Shown: in pieces, positions 18,484 through 27,625 of the stretch
Layout of the letters: each line of letters starts with the position of its first letter
Position numbering within the stretch: the first letter of the stretch is position 1
Assembly (NCBI GenBank): GCA_021409285.1
Contig: JAGFND010000006.1
Location: 1 to 41,104, forward strand
DNA length: 41,104 bases
Direction: 5' to 3'
Source of the DNA: Candidatus Methanoperedens sp.
Lineage (GTDB): Archaea > Halobacteriota > Methanosarcinia > Methanosarcinales > Methanoperedenaceae
Notes under the pieces: generated by a model
Told to the model about the DNA's origin: nothing
What the model saw: the letters and a program-made list of their open reading frames with translations, nothing else
The model's database searches: none
Position numbers and translations under genes: made by a program

Positions 18484-18680
18484 TTGAACCATCCTGGCAT
18501 CACTGATATCAATATATATATAATAAATCCAATAAATCCTATCAATAGTATTCCTGCGCCAGCTACTTTCGCGATCACCCCAAATTCTTCTCTTGTTGGC
18601 TTTCTTGTTAATTTCAATATCCGCACATATTCACCAAGCCTAAGAGGTACATTTCCCGGCAATTCCTTATCTTCTAACAA
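18480..18680 (-). CDS. secE: Protein translocase SecE/Sec61-gamma subunit
   Basis: The 66-aa product has a polar N-terminus with LRLGEYVRILKLTRKPTREEF, the conserved SecE amphipathic helix, and one membrane helix (about residues 42-60). It stabilises SecY in the translocon. The only canonical in-frame start is TTG (18680), because an in-frame TGA lies 9 bp upstream; the longer ATG just upstream is in another frame. A TATA-like TTTTATTA on the minus strand (18700-18712) would place transcription start near the TTG, so it may be leaderless. Confidence 0.9.
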   Translation of the reverse strand: MLEDKELPGNVPLRLGEYVRILKLTRKPTREEFGVIAKVAGAGILLIGFIGFIIYILISVMPGWFK

Positions 18681-18699
18681 TATATTTCACATCCATAAG

Positions 18700-18712
18700 A
18701 GAATAATAAAAG
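18700..18712 (-). promoter_or_regulatory. TATA-like box for secE-spt5-rpl11
   Basis: GCTTTTATTATTC on the minus strand is centred about 26 bp before the secE TTG. This fits an archaeal promoter giving a leaderless transcript; no RBS is seen before that start. Confidence 0.35.
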
Positions 18713-18903
18713 CTATCCTAAAATAATAGCAGCCTTCAATTATACTCAATATAAAAATAGTTTTCGGTCTTACTTTGTAAATATATATCCTATTAGTTCT
18801 TTATAAATTAATGGTATTCGAGAACTGGACTTTTTATATAATTAATAAGAGTTCAATAAACTTGAAATACCTTCATAAACAAAATAATCACTGGAGATTG
18901 AAT

Positions 18904-19110
18904 ATGACGGATAGAAAATACGTAATCGAATCAAGAAGATATTCAGACAAAGATGGAAAAACGACTTTTGACACCTGGGTGACAAGCTCCAATGTAATTG
19001 AAGTCAAACACAACGAACAGTATCTGGTGTTCTTCCCTATAGAAGGAGAACATGCCGGAAAGAAACACTATATACCGTACTCAAATATCCATATCGTGAG
19101 AGAACTTTAA
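18904..19110 (+). CDS. Conserved-looking small protein of unknown function (68 aa)
   Basis: The 68-aa protein begins MTDRKYVIESRRYSDKDG. It has mixed charged and aromatic residues, no membrane segment and no recognisable motif. A good Shine-Dalgarno (GGAG, 18893-18896) lies 7 nt before the ATG at 18904, which is why I chose it over upstream in-frame starts. It lies on the opposite strand in the gap between ftsZ and secE. I do not recognise the family. Confidence 0.7.
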   Translation: MTDRKYVIESRRYSDKDGKTTFDTWVTSSNVIEVKHNEQYLVFFPIEGEHAGKKHYIPYSNIHIVREL

Positions 19111-19155
19111 AAAATATATAACAAATTAGAAAAAAATAAAGTCTTGAATAAGTCA

Positions 19156-20319
19156 CTAACCCCGGTAAGATGTACGGGGTGCATTTTTAACATCCTGCTT
19201 TTCTTTACTGAAGACAGCAGCCTTGGAAATAGTTTCACGTGGGAATGAGTCCTGCGCTCTTGCCATATGTTCCATTGCTTCTCTTAACGGTTTTACGACC
19301 TCTTTTGGTAACTGGGGTGCAGGTATTGGCTGCGGTTTTGGCACACCTGAAAGGAACGGGCATGTGACTCCTGTAAGGACTGCCATCACACGGACTCTTC
19401 CTGACAGTGAAGGATCTACTTTTGCCCCCCAGATAATGCGCTTTGTATTGGGAATCTTTTCCAATATCTGCTCACCTGCTACCGCCACTTCATCAAGTGT
19501 CATGTCCTCGCCCCCCACGATATGGATAAGTACACCGTATGCGTTTGAAATATCAGTAATATCAAGAAGCGGCGTAGATATTGCCTGGGAAACGGATTTC
19601 TCAATACGACTTTCGCCATCGCCTTCCCCGATACCGATCGAGGATATCCCGCCGCGCTCCATGATCGCTCTCAGATCAGCATAATCAAGGTTTATAAGAC
19701 TTGGCTGGGTTATCGTATCTGTCAGGTTCTTAACAAATGAACCAACAAGAGCATTTGCGACAGAAAGCGCTTCCTTCAGCGGCAGATTGCCCGCTATTTC
19801 CCTTAGCTTTGAATTATCGATAACGACTATTGAATCGCAGACAAGAGCAAGGGAGCTTATTGCTTCCCGCGCTTTTTCTCTTCTTGCCATTTCAATTGTA
19901 AAAGGTATGGTTACGCACGCTATTGTGAGGGCACCCACCTCTCTTCCTACGCCTGCGACTACAGGGATCGCACCTGTGCCTGAGCCTCCTCCGAGACCAG
20001 CCACAAGGAAAAGGAGATTTGTCCCTTTCAGTTCTTCCTTTATCTCCGCCAGATTCTCTCTTGCCGCTTCAGCCCCCTTTTCAGGGAATCCTCCACAGCC
20101 GCGCCCTTTGCACAATTTTTCGCCAAGCAGTATAATCTTATCTGCCCGTGTCATCGTGCTTAGATGTGCAGCATCGGTATTGGCAGCAATTATTTTTCCG
20201 CCAGCGAGTTTTTTATCCGCTATCCATGTAGTAATATTACAGCCAGCACCGCCAAGCCCAACAACTGTTACTGATGGTCTTGAAGTCCTGACTTTTTCCA
20301 ATAATTCCTCTCTAGTCAT
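19156..20319 (-). CDS. ftsZ: Cell division protein FtsZ
   Basis: The 387-aa tubulin-like GTPase has VVGLGGAGCNITTW (nucleotide-binding start), NTDAAHL, the tubulin signature as GLGGGSGTGA (about residues 108-117, with Ser where GGGTGTG is usual), and INLDYADLRAIMERGG from the T7 loop region. The C-terminal tail (about residues 335-387) is Pro-rich and variable. GGAGG precedes the ATG, with a TATA box upstream. Ser for Thr is conservative, so function is expected to be retained. Which of the archaeal FtsZ1 or FtsZ2 groups it belongs to is not resolved. Confidence 0.96.
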   Translation of the reverse strand: MTREELLEKVRTSRPSVTVVGLGGAGCNITTWIADKKLAGGKIIAANTDAAHLSTMTRADKIILLGEKLCKGRGCGGFPEKGAEAARENLAEIKEELKGTNLLFLVAGLGGGSGTGAIPVVAGVGREVGALTIACVTIPFTIEMARREKAREAISSLALVCDSIVVIDNSKLREIAGNLPLKEALSVANALVGSFVKNLTDTITQPSLINLDYADLRAIMERGGISSIGIGEGDGESRIEKSVSQAISTPLLDITDISNAYGVLIHIVGGEDMTLDEVAVAGEQILEKIPNTKRIIWGAKVDPSLSGRVRVMAVLTGVTCPFLSGVPKPQPIPAPQLPKEVVKPLREAMEHMARAQDSFPRETISKAAVFSKEKQDVKNAPRTSYRG

Positions 20320-20351
20320 ATTCAGCCTCCGTTATTAACTCAACGTATTAC

Positions 20352-20360
20352 TATTTAAAT
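20352..20360 (-). promoter_or_regulatory. TATA-like box for ftsZ
   Basis: Minus-strand TTTAAATAG preceded by an A-rich BRE-like stretch lies 33-41 bp before the ATG. With start about 25 bp downstream, it gives a leader just long enough to hold the GGAGG RBS. Confidence 0.45.
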
Positions 20361-20394
20361 CTTTTTTTTGATTTATATGAATTTAAAATAAAAT

Positions 20395-21174
20395 CTAAAC
20401 CCAATTTTCCAGGCTTTCTCTATCATCAAGATCCTGGATCATACCATCAAATGCTGCCATGACTGTGATTCCTGTTTCTTCCGTGATGATCTTTGCCTGG
20501 AACTCAGGGGATGCTTTCAATACCTGTAAACCAAAGTGAGTCAAAATAGCAAGTTTTGGCTTGATATCATTTATCAGTTTTTTTGCGGAGGTTATATTCA
20601 AATGGCGGATACTCATATCATTTTTCATTCTTACCACATTGATTATCAGATAATCGATATTCTTATATGCTCCTGAAAGTTTCGGAAAATATTCAGTATC
20701 AGGGATATAACCCAGCCTCTTAGAATTCCATTGATAGATGACACCATAGGTTTCAACAGGATGCATAGTCCTTATAGGGAATTCTATTTCTATATCATTG
20801 AGGGTTGTTTTTAGTCCTTCATTTATCTCAATTATCTCAACAAAAGGGCGGACATATTCAAGTACAACGGGATCTGAATTCAGGCAGTCAGATGGGACGA
20901 TCAATCGTCCATGGGGCTGGAATCCTCCTCCGGTCATTGATTCAATCATAACATTCACATCATTAGAATGATCTATATGCCTGTGAGATAAAACAATCGC
21001 ATCAAGGTCTTTGGGGACCAATTTAAGCCGGTGCACCATCACCAGGGAACCAGGTCCAGGATCCTGCAAGATATTTGCTTCCCCAAGTTTTAACCAGAAA
21101 CCGCCGCTTTTACGAAGCTGGTTAAGAACTACCATCCTTCCTCCCCCTGTTCCAAGAAAAGTGACACTTGACAT
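20395..21174 (-). CDS. MBL-fold metallo-hydrolase
   Basis: The 259-aa protein has the metallo-beta-lactamase fold: FLGTGGGRMVVLNQLRKSGG at the N-terminus, the metal-binding HRHIDHSNDVN (about residues 63-73) with HxHxDH, and later His residues in THFGLQ that may complete the site. The substrate is unknown; RNase Z-like and phosphodiesterase members share this opening. No clear RBS is visible. It is divergent from the gamma-carbonic-anhydrase-like gene, sharing a 96-bp promoter region. Confidence 0.88.
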   Translation of the reverse strand: MSSVTFLGTGGGRMVVLNQLRKSGGFWLKLGEANILQDPGPGSLVMVHRLKLVPKDLDAIVLSHRHIDHSNDVNVMIESMTGGGFQPHGRLIVPSDCLNSDPVVLEYVRPFVEIIEINEGLKTTLNDIEIEFPIRTMHPVETYGVIYQWNSKRLGYIPDTEYFPKLSGAYKNIDYLIINVVRMKNDMSIRHLNITSAKKLINDIKPKLAILTHFGLQVLKASPEFQAKIITEETGITVMAAFDGMIQDLDDRESLENWV

Positions 21175-21270
21175 TATCTATTAACATGTATAACTTATAC
21201 AAAAAAATATCTTATAAATAATCTATTTATGTGATCAAATCCCTCTTATGATTGGAGCAAAAGGGATAAA

Positions 21271-21780
21271 ATGTTTTTTTCATTCGGCGATAAAAGGCCA
21301 TCTATATCGAAAAAAGCCTTTATAGCGGATACTGCATGCATCGTTGGCGATGTTTCAATCGGAGAATGGTCAAGTGTATGGTTCAATTCTGTCATCCGTG
21401 GGGATAAGGGAAGGATAAGTATTGGAAGTGGTTCAAATATCCAGGACAATGCGGTGATACACACAGATGATATCAATGTCGCAATAGGCGACGGGGTTAT
21501 TATCGGGCATGGATGCGTCATGCATGGGCGCCTCATTGGAAATAATGCACTTATCGGAATGAATTCGACGATATTGCATGGGGCACTGATCGGTGAGTTT
21601 GCGATCGTTGGCGCAGGGGCTCTTGTTCCACCTGATTACAATGTCCCGGCAAACAGCGTTGTCATGGGAGTTCCCTGCAAGATCGTAAGGGAAACATCGC
21701 AAGAGGAGATGAATGGAATAAAGAACTCCGCAAAAGAATATGAACAACTTGCAGAAAAATATCATAAAGGGCGATCATGA
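21271..21780 (+). CDS. Gamma-carbonic-anhydrase-like hexapeptide-repeat protein
   Basis: The 169-aa left-handed beta-helix has repeated hexapeptides (VGDVSIGEWSSVWFNSVIRGD, IGSGSNIQDNAVIH). Three zinc-ligand candidates are in order: His in AVIHTD, His in GHGCVMHG and the second His of the same motif. This is the gamma-CA/transferase fold, which in Methanosarcina includes true carbonic anhydrase (Cam). True Cam has an extra N-terminal loop with a catalytic Glu that is not seen here, so this is the CamH-like short form and activity is uncertain. It overlaps mat by 4 bp. Confidence 0.87.
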   Translation: MFFSFGDKRPSISKKAFIADTACIVGDVSIGEWSSVWFNSVIRGDKGRISIGSGSNIQDNAVIHTDDINVAIGDGVIIGHGCVMHGRLIGNNALIGMNSTILHGALIGEFAIVGAGALVPPDYNVPANSVVMGVPCKIVRETSQEEMNGIKNSAKEYEQLAEKYHKGRS

Positions 21781-22976
21781 GAAATATTGAAATTGAAGAG
21801 ATCGGAGCAACTCCGATAGCAGACAGAAAGGTTGAAATGGTTGAAAGAAAAGGGCTTGGACATCCTGATTATATTTGTGATTCCATAATGAATCAGGTAT
21901 CTGTGGAACTCTGCAGGGAATACATTGAGCGTTTCGGTGCTATAATGCATCACAATATCGATAAGGGTATGCTTGTAGCAGGTGAAGTGAAGACAAAATT
22001 CGGCGGCGGTGTGATATTTAAACCAATGCGAATAATTTTCGGGGACAGAGCAACATTTGAAGTTGAAGGTGACAATGTCGATGTGAACAGGATCGCAGTG
22101 GACAGTGCAAAACAATGGATAAAGAGCAATCTCAGGTTCGTAAATCCTGATTCTATTGAATACCAGGTAGAGATCGCAAGCGGTTCTGCTGAACTTACAG
22201 ATATTTTTAAACGAAAAGGAACCATCCTGGGTGCAAACGACACATCGGCAGCCGTTGGATACGCCCCAATGACACCAACAGAGGATCTTGTCCTTGAGAC
22301 TGAAAAGTTCATGAATTCGCAGGATTTCAAGAAAAGATTTCCTGAATCAGGTGAGGATATCAAAGTCATGGGGCTTCGAAAGGACAACAGGATATTTTTA
22401 ACCGTTGCCGATCCCCTGGTCGATATGTTCATCGATTCTGAGGCCGGTTATTTCAGGAAAAAAAGAGAACTTCTTGATGAGATAAAGAATTTTGCAGTTG
22501 AACATATTGATCTTGAGACTTCCGTTTCTTTGAATATGCTTGATAGGGAAGACCGCGGGATGGGAGGGATATATTTGACGGTAACTGGTACTTCGGCTGA
22601 GGATGCGGATTCCGGCCAGGTCGGTCGCGGAAACAGGGTGAATGGGATTATCCCCCTGAACCGGCCTGTAAGCAGTGAAGCGGCGGCTGGAAAAAATCCT
22701 GTCAGCCATGTGGGAAAGATATACAATGTTCTCAGCCACAGGATAGCCAATGAAATCTACCTGAATGTCCCTGACATAAAAGAAGTCTATATATGGCTGC
22801 TAAGCCAGATCGGTGAGCCGATAGATCAGCCAAGAATAGCTGCCGCGCAGGTAATTATGGAGAAAGGGACGATCGAAAGTATTGAAAAAGAAATAAATGA
22901 TGTAATAGACAGGGAGCTTGCGAACATCCAGGAATTCTGCATGAAGCTGGCCTATGGGAAGATACCGGTGTGCTGA
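21777..22976 (+). CDS. mat: S-adenosylmethionine synthetase (archaeal type)
   Basis: At 399 aa it is full length for the archaeal MAT family, which is only distantly similar to bacterial MetK. Signatures are ERKGLGHPDYICDSIMNQVSVE, HHNIDKGMLVAGEV, LEVEGD-type strands and GRGNRVNGIIPLNRPVSSEAAAGKNP. It makes S-adenosylmethionine from methionine and ATP, supplying radical SAM and methylation enzymes such as those in this window. It overlaps the upstream gene as ATGA. Confidence 0.97.
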   Translation: MRNIEIEEIGATPIADRKVEMVERKGLGHPDYICDSIMNQVSVELCREYIERFGAIMHHNIDKGMLVAGEVKTKFGGGVIFKPMRIIFGDRATFEVEGDNVDVNRIAVDSAKQWIKSNLRFVNPDSIEYQVEIASGSAELTDIFKRKGTILGANDTSAAVGYAPMTPTEDLVLETEKFMNSQDFKKRFPESGEDIKVMGLRKDNRIFLTVADPLVDMFIDSEAGYFRKKRELLDEIKNFAVEHIDLETSVSLNMLDREDRGMGGIYLTVTGTSAEDADSGQVGRGNRVNGIIPLNRPVSSEAAAGKNPVSHVGKIYNVLSHRIANEIYLNVPDIKEVYIWLLSQIGEPIDQPRIAAAQVIMEKGTIESIEKEINDVIDRELANIQEFCMKLAYGKIPVC

Positions 22977-23291
22977 TCAGCGATCTTTCATAGCTTTTCT
23001 TTTTTCCGGCAATCGTTTTTCGATCACCTCTGAAAAAGCATCAAAATCTCCTTCCGCGAGCGAATGGACATCTTCTTCTCCTTTCTGGATGAGATTTACC
23101 AGATAATCAAGTTCTTCATCTGTCAATCTATTTGTGCGTTGTGCAAAATCTTCAGGAGATTCTGAGAACCGATGGGAGACAGGCAGTAGAATGAACTTAT
23201 AATCATGCCCCGGTCCAGGGCCTGTTGCGCCCTTAAGTTCAGGTGCAAGTTTATTCAGGATCTGTTTGTCAAGTTCTGATAATTGTCTCAT
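22977..23291 (-). CDS. Small acidic protein of unknown function (104 aa)
   Basis: The 104-aa product is predicted helical and acidic (DEELDYLVNLIQKGEEDVHSLAEGDFDAF), without membrane segment or known motif. It starts 12 bp after the S-layer gene stop on the same strand, so may be co-transcribed, and abuts mat head-to-tail. It has no clear RBS. I do not recognise a family. Confidence 0.65.
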   Translation of the reverse strand: MRQLSELDKQILNKLAPELKGATGPGPGHDYKFILLPVSHRFSESPEDFAQRTNRLTDEELDYLVNLIQKGEEDVHSLAEGDFDAFSEVIEKRLPEKRKAMKDR

Positions 23292-23303
23292 AGCGGGGGC
23301 TTA

Positions 23304-26300
23304 CTAAGGTTTAGTTCTCAAATTCTTGATATGTTCCTGTATTGTTTGTCCAATATCACTCAGTTTACTTTTTACTTGATCAAGGCTGAGTTTATTTTTT
23401 GCAGTCAGGAAATATATCGCAATGATCCCAAATATTGTTAATAATCCGCCTATGAGCAGGTAATTCACAGGGTCTTTCAGGACTTCTATCATTCCTTTCT
23501 GACCCAGAATTTCAACTGAATAATTCCCTGGTTCGTTATCTTTCACATCAGAATAAAGCCTGCTTCCCTTTCTCGTGAAATTTATCTCCTTTATCTCACC
23601 CGGTGCAAGTGTGACGGATCTGTTGTCTACCAGGGTTTCATTGATGAGCAGATTGACAGGCAGTGTGTCTGCTTTTGTTCCAACATTCGTGATGTTTGAT
23701 CTGATTACAATATTGCTTCCTGTGGATGCAACTGCTGGCGTGACATTTATGTCAAGTGCTTTGAATTCTGAGAACAGTTCTTTAATTTCGATTTCTCTTG
23801 CAGCCGTGATATATTTGGTTTTTGACGCTGATATCGTATGAATGCCGGTTGAGTTAAGTGTATAATTCAGAGTACCATTGTTACCACTCTCTCCAATACT
23901 TGAATTATCGAAATTCACACTCGCTGCACTCATCGGTGTGCCATTATATGTGACCTGTATGGTTATTGTATCCAGGCGATTGGCCATGGCCGGAGCATCT
24001 ATGGATAGCCTGTAATCAATATACATCGCTACATCAATACTCTTTGTGGCTTTTTCAAAACCAACTTTTGTCGCTGTAATATTGTATATACCTTTGAATG
24101 TTTTTGGAATAGCATATACGATCTCTCCATTGCTATTTGTTTCACCGATATCCGAGGAGTCAAAAGTGACAGAAGCATTTTCTACATTATTGCCGCCAGC
24201 TGTAATCTTTATTGTTGCATTATCACCGGCGTTAGCATTTGCAGGGGCCTCAATTGCCAATTGGTTCGCGATCATTTCCTGAGTTACTTCAACAAATGGA
24301 TAGAATCTAAGGTCATTTGAATCTGCGGTTCTGAACTTGATGTTTCCCATAACATCACTTACCTGGTTAGGGGAGAGATCTATGGTATTGTCATTCTCCA
24401 TCTGGATTCCGTTGCTTGTTCCTGTAACTTTCATCGCCCCATACAGGTTTCCGCTCTTAACCTCTGTATATATTTCAGATATCTGGAATACACCTTTTAT
24501 GAAGGCGGCATTGACTTCGCGTCCTCTGAATACGCTTTCGAAGTGAACAACCAGGATCGGAAGATCGCTGACTCTGCCGACTTTTTTGGTATATATATAT
24601 TCCTGGCCGCTGGCAAGTACACTCTGATCTATCTCACTGCCGTCCTTGAGCAGGGTAACCCATATCTGGCCTGATCCGGCTCCAATATCCACGGCTGTCA
24701 TTTTCAGTACATAACCTTCTTTTAATGTGAGTGTACCGCCTTCTGTGATCGTGCTCTTATCGTCATTATCTATGAGCACTTTATGGAGCTGGCTGCTGCC
24801 GATAGTACTTATTGTTCTATAATTGGAAGGCTTGCTGCCTGATGAATAACCTGCAAAATATTTCTCAGCCATGAAGCCCATTACTTGATATGATCCCAAC
24901 GAATCATGCGTAAAATTTACTTCCTGGGCGGTTGTGGAATATTTCAACTTGCCGTCCTCGAGAGATGTTCCACTCACATCTCCTCCGTCTATCCAGAGGG
25001 TCTCATTTCCGATATCATCATCGATATTATAATAGAATCCGATGCTGGTGCCTCCGACATCAAGACCGAAATTCATCGGGGTCCATTGGCTGGTCTCATT
25101 ATAGATAGTTCCTCTTACATCGAATGAGCCTGTATTTTCAACGGTCAGGCCAAAGCGCAAAACGCTGCTATTATCTGCAACTTTTATCTTCAGATTTCCC
25201 ATAAGGTCAATTGTGTTGCCTGCAGAAAGGTCTAATGAATCATCATTTTCCATTCTTATCTCATCTGAGCCAACCTTCGTTATTTTCATTATACCATATT
25301 TATCACTGCTTTTTACCTGGTTGTATGATTCTGATATCTGGAATATCCCTTTTATGAAGGCTGCATTTACTTCCCTGCCCCTGAATACTGTATCAAAATG
25401 AACAGCAATTATGGGCAGGTCACTGACCGCCCCTACTTTTTTAGTATAGATGTAAGTATCATTAATGCCGATAACATCCGAATCTACCTCGTTTCCATCT
25501 TTTAGCAGAGTGACCCATATCTGGCCTGAACCGGCACCAATATCCACAGCTGTCATCTTGAGGACATAGCCATCTTTCAATGTGAGTGTCCCGCCTTCTG
25601 TGATTGTGCGCTTGTCTTTATCATCAAAGAGAACTTGATGGAGCTGGCTGCTGCCGATAGTACTTATTACCTTCCCGCCTGAAGGGATGCTGTTTGATGT
25701 ATAGCCGGCGAAATATTTGTCAGCCATGAAGCCAATAACATTATACTTTCCAAAATCAGAATATTCAAAGCTTGCCTCAAATGGAGATGTGCTATAGATC
25801 ATTTCACTTCTTGCTATATTCCTGTCAATATTCATTATCGTCAGGTTTTCAGTGCCAAGATTGTCATTGATATTATAATAGAAGCCAGAAAAACTGTATG
25901 GGTTCCATGTATAGGTTCTGCTCATCCCTTTATTCTCATCCCAGATGCGGTTGCCTGAGGCAAAGTTCCTTGGCCGGACTGTCCAGTTCCAGTATTCTGT
26001 ATCATTAAGATTGTTAGAGATGTTTATAGCAGTAACACTGATGTTATATGTTCCCTGACTTGCAGTGCTGTTTGTATAGACCGAATAAGTACCTGAAGGA
26101 ACTGAACCATTGGCAAATACTTCAACTCCATCGATTTTCCAGGTAATGTTTGTTGTCTGGTCAGCTTTTGCTTTAAAAGTAGCAGGTTTGCCGACTGGAC
26201 TGTCGAAATTGATCGTATCAGGATCCCTGGTTATGGATGGTTTTGGAGGGACACCAAGGACCACTGTGGAAAAGCTGATGACGTTGCCATAAACAATAGA

Positions 26301-27512
26301 TGTGTCTCTATTTGTGGTCACATCATTCCATGATCCGTTAAAATGATACAGACGCACATCATTTCCAGAATATTCAGATGGTAATGATGAATATGATAAT
26401 CCTATTGTAATATTGCCGATAGAAGTAGCTGTAGTATCTATTCGATAAAATGATCCAATTTCCGTGAATAATGGATGCGCTGCTGGAGAACTCACTGTGG
26501 TAACTGTAGTATTCCCGCTTACTGTCACGTTAGAAAAGCTGATCGTTAGATTAGAGAATGTTAATGTTACCTGTCCGGTTGGTGTGTTCGGTGAAGTCGA
26601 ATTAGTTAAGTTTACCCATGTGGAATTTATGTTCCCTGATGTGTCAACGGTATGTGTTGAAATGGTATGACTTGTTCCCGGACTTAATCCGGTGGCATTA
26701 TAAACCGATTCGTTGACCATCGGTTTTAAAACACCGTCTAAATATACGTTCACTCCTGCAAAATCAGTATTGTTTGGTTTGGTCCATGTCCAGGTTATCC
26801 ATGATGTTCCATTTTCCGCCATTGACAAATTTGTAATGCTGTCAGGCGCCGATTGGTCGGGTGCATTTGTCACATTCCATGTCCAGGTTGTAGAAGATGA
26901 ACCATTGGTATTAGAAGCTGTTGCTGTAACTGTATATTGTCCTACTGCAGTAGCGTTACCTGTAAATTCCGCCTTAGTTCCTACGGGCACTGATTCATTA
27001 GTTTGAACTACCGAACCTATTGTCCAGTTTACATTGGATACTTGATCAACTGTAACATTGAATGCCTGCATATTTCCAACAATCGTGTATACTGGTGATG
27101 CTGGATTGGATGATGTAATGTTTGGAGCTATTGCAGTCACCTCAAAAGAACTGCCTTGAACAGGACCCACAATGTAAGTTCCATTCTTAGCAGTAAAATT
27201 ATAATAATGGGTACCAATGGACAATGGTATTGCTGTATAAACATAGATTTTACCATCACTTGTATTAACATCAGAAGAAGTCTTTTCCGTCATAGGATAA
27301 TCAATACCATCAAGTTTAATTCTTACATAATCGGCAATAGTTCCATTAGCAGTATCCATAAAAGTAACATTAAAGTTGAAATTTGTTGTGGTATCGCCGG
27401 ATCTTGGAAAAACCTCTCCATTACTCAAATCAGGTGCAGCCATCGCTATCATTGCCAGGTTCAACACCAGTCCAATAAAAAGTATTCCTTTAATATACCT
27501 CTTTAATACCAT
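23304..27512 (-). CDS. S-layer protein with two tandem Methanosarcina-type S-layer domains
   Basis: The 1402-aa protein has a signal peptide (about 1-26) and N-terminal Ig/fibronectin-like modules (about 27-510, including an FN3-like SITNLSMAENGTSWITWTW). Two tandem S-layer domains of the DUF1608 type follow (about 515-790 and 794-1073), each with GFMAxKYFAGY, TISTIGSSQLH, TLKxGYVLKMTAVDIGAGSGQIWVTLLKDG and VFRGREVNAAFIKG. More Ig-like and CARDB-like modules (about 1080-1330) precede one membrane helix (about 1346-1367) and a 35-aa basic tail. This matches Methanosarcina S-layer proteins, which form the porous outer lattice. The additional N-terminal modules and cytoplasmic tail make it larger than the typical member. 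The RBS is GAGGGGA, with a TATA box about 115 bp upstream. Confidence 0.93.
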   Translation of the reverse strand: MVLKRYIKGILFIGLVLNLAMIAMAAPDLSNGEVFPRSGDTTTNFNFNVTFMDTANGTIADYVRIKLDGIDYPMTEKTSSDVNTSDGKIYVYTAIPLSIGTHYYNFTAKNGTYIVGPVQGSSFEVTAIAPNITSSNPASPVYTIVGNMQAFNVTVDQVSNVNWTIGSVVQTNESVPVGTKAEFTGNATAVGQYTVTATASNTNGSSSTTWTWNVTNAPDQSAPDSITNLSMAENGTSWITWTWTKPNNTDFAGVNVYLDGVLKPMVNESVYNATGLSPGTSHTISTHTVDTSGNINSTWVNLTNSTSPNTPTGQVTLTFSNLTISFSNVTVSGNTTVTTVSSPAAHPLFTEIGSFYRIDTTATSIGNITIGLSYSSLPSEYSGNDVRLYHFNGSWNDVTTNRDTSIVYGNVISFSTVVLGVPPKPSITRDPDTINFDSPVGKPATFKAKADQTTNITWKIDGVEVFANGSVPSGTYSVYTNSTASQGTYNISVTAINISNNLNDTEYWNWTVRPRNFASGNRIWDENKGMSRTYTWNPYSFSGFYYNINDNLGTENLTIMNIDRNIARSEMIYSTSPFEASFEYSDFGKYNVIGFMADKYFAGYTSNSIPSGGKVISTIGSSQLHQVLFDDKDKRTITEGGTLTLKDGYVLKMTAVDIGAGSGQIWVTLLKDGNEVDSDVIGINDTYIYTKKVGAVSDLPIIAVHFDTVFRGREVNAAFIKGIFQISESYNQVKSSDKYGIMKITKVGSDEIRMENDDSLDLSAGNTIDLMGNLKIKVADNSSVLRFGLTVENTGSFDVRGTIYNETSQWTPMNFGLDVGGTSIGFYYNIDDDIGNETLWIDGGDVSGTSLEDGKLKYSTTAQEVNFTHDSLGSYQVMGFMAEKYFAGYSSGSKPSNYRTISTIGSSQLHKVLIDNDDKSTITEGGTLTLKEGYVLKMTAVDIGAGSGQIWVTLLKDGSEIDQSVLASGQEYIYTKKVGRVSDLPILVVHFESVFRGREVNAAFIKGVFQISEIYTEVKSGNLYGAMKVTGTSNGIQMENDNTIDLSPNQVSDVMGNIKFRTADSNDLRFYPFVEVTQEMIANQLAIEAPANANAGDNATIKITAGGNNVENASVTFDSSDIGETNSNGEIVYAIPKTFKGIYNITATKVGFEKATKSIDVAMYIDYRLSIDAPAMANRLDTITIQVTYNGTPMSAASVNFDNSSIGESGNNGTLNYTLNSTGIHTISASKTKYITAAREIEIKELFSEFKALDINVTPAVASTGSNIVIRSNITNVGTKADTLPVNLLINETLVDNRSVTLAPGEIKEINFTRKGSRLYSDVKDNEPGNYSVEILGQKGMIEVLKDPVNYLLIGGLLTIFGIIAIYFLTAKNKLSLDQVKSKLSDIGQTIQEHIKNLRTKP
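24300..25965 (-). repeat. Tandem S-layer domain duplication at DNA level
   Basis: The two S-layer domains encode near-identical blocks. For example, a 30-bp stretch is identical at 24784-24813 and 25637-25666, 853 bp apart, within longer similar segments. This indicates a duplication kept similar by constraint or gene conversion. Confidence 0.7.
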
Positions 27513-27625
27513 ATTTTATTCCCCTCGAGTATCTTATTATCTTCATATATTGCCTGATCACATTATGCTACAATTTTGCTGTATGATAATCTATATTTTC
27601 AGGCTGTTATCTCTAAGAACTCATA

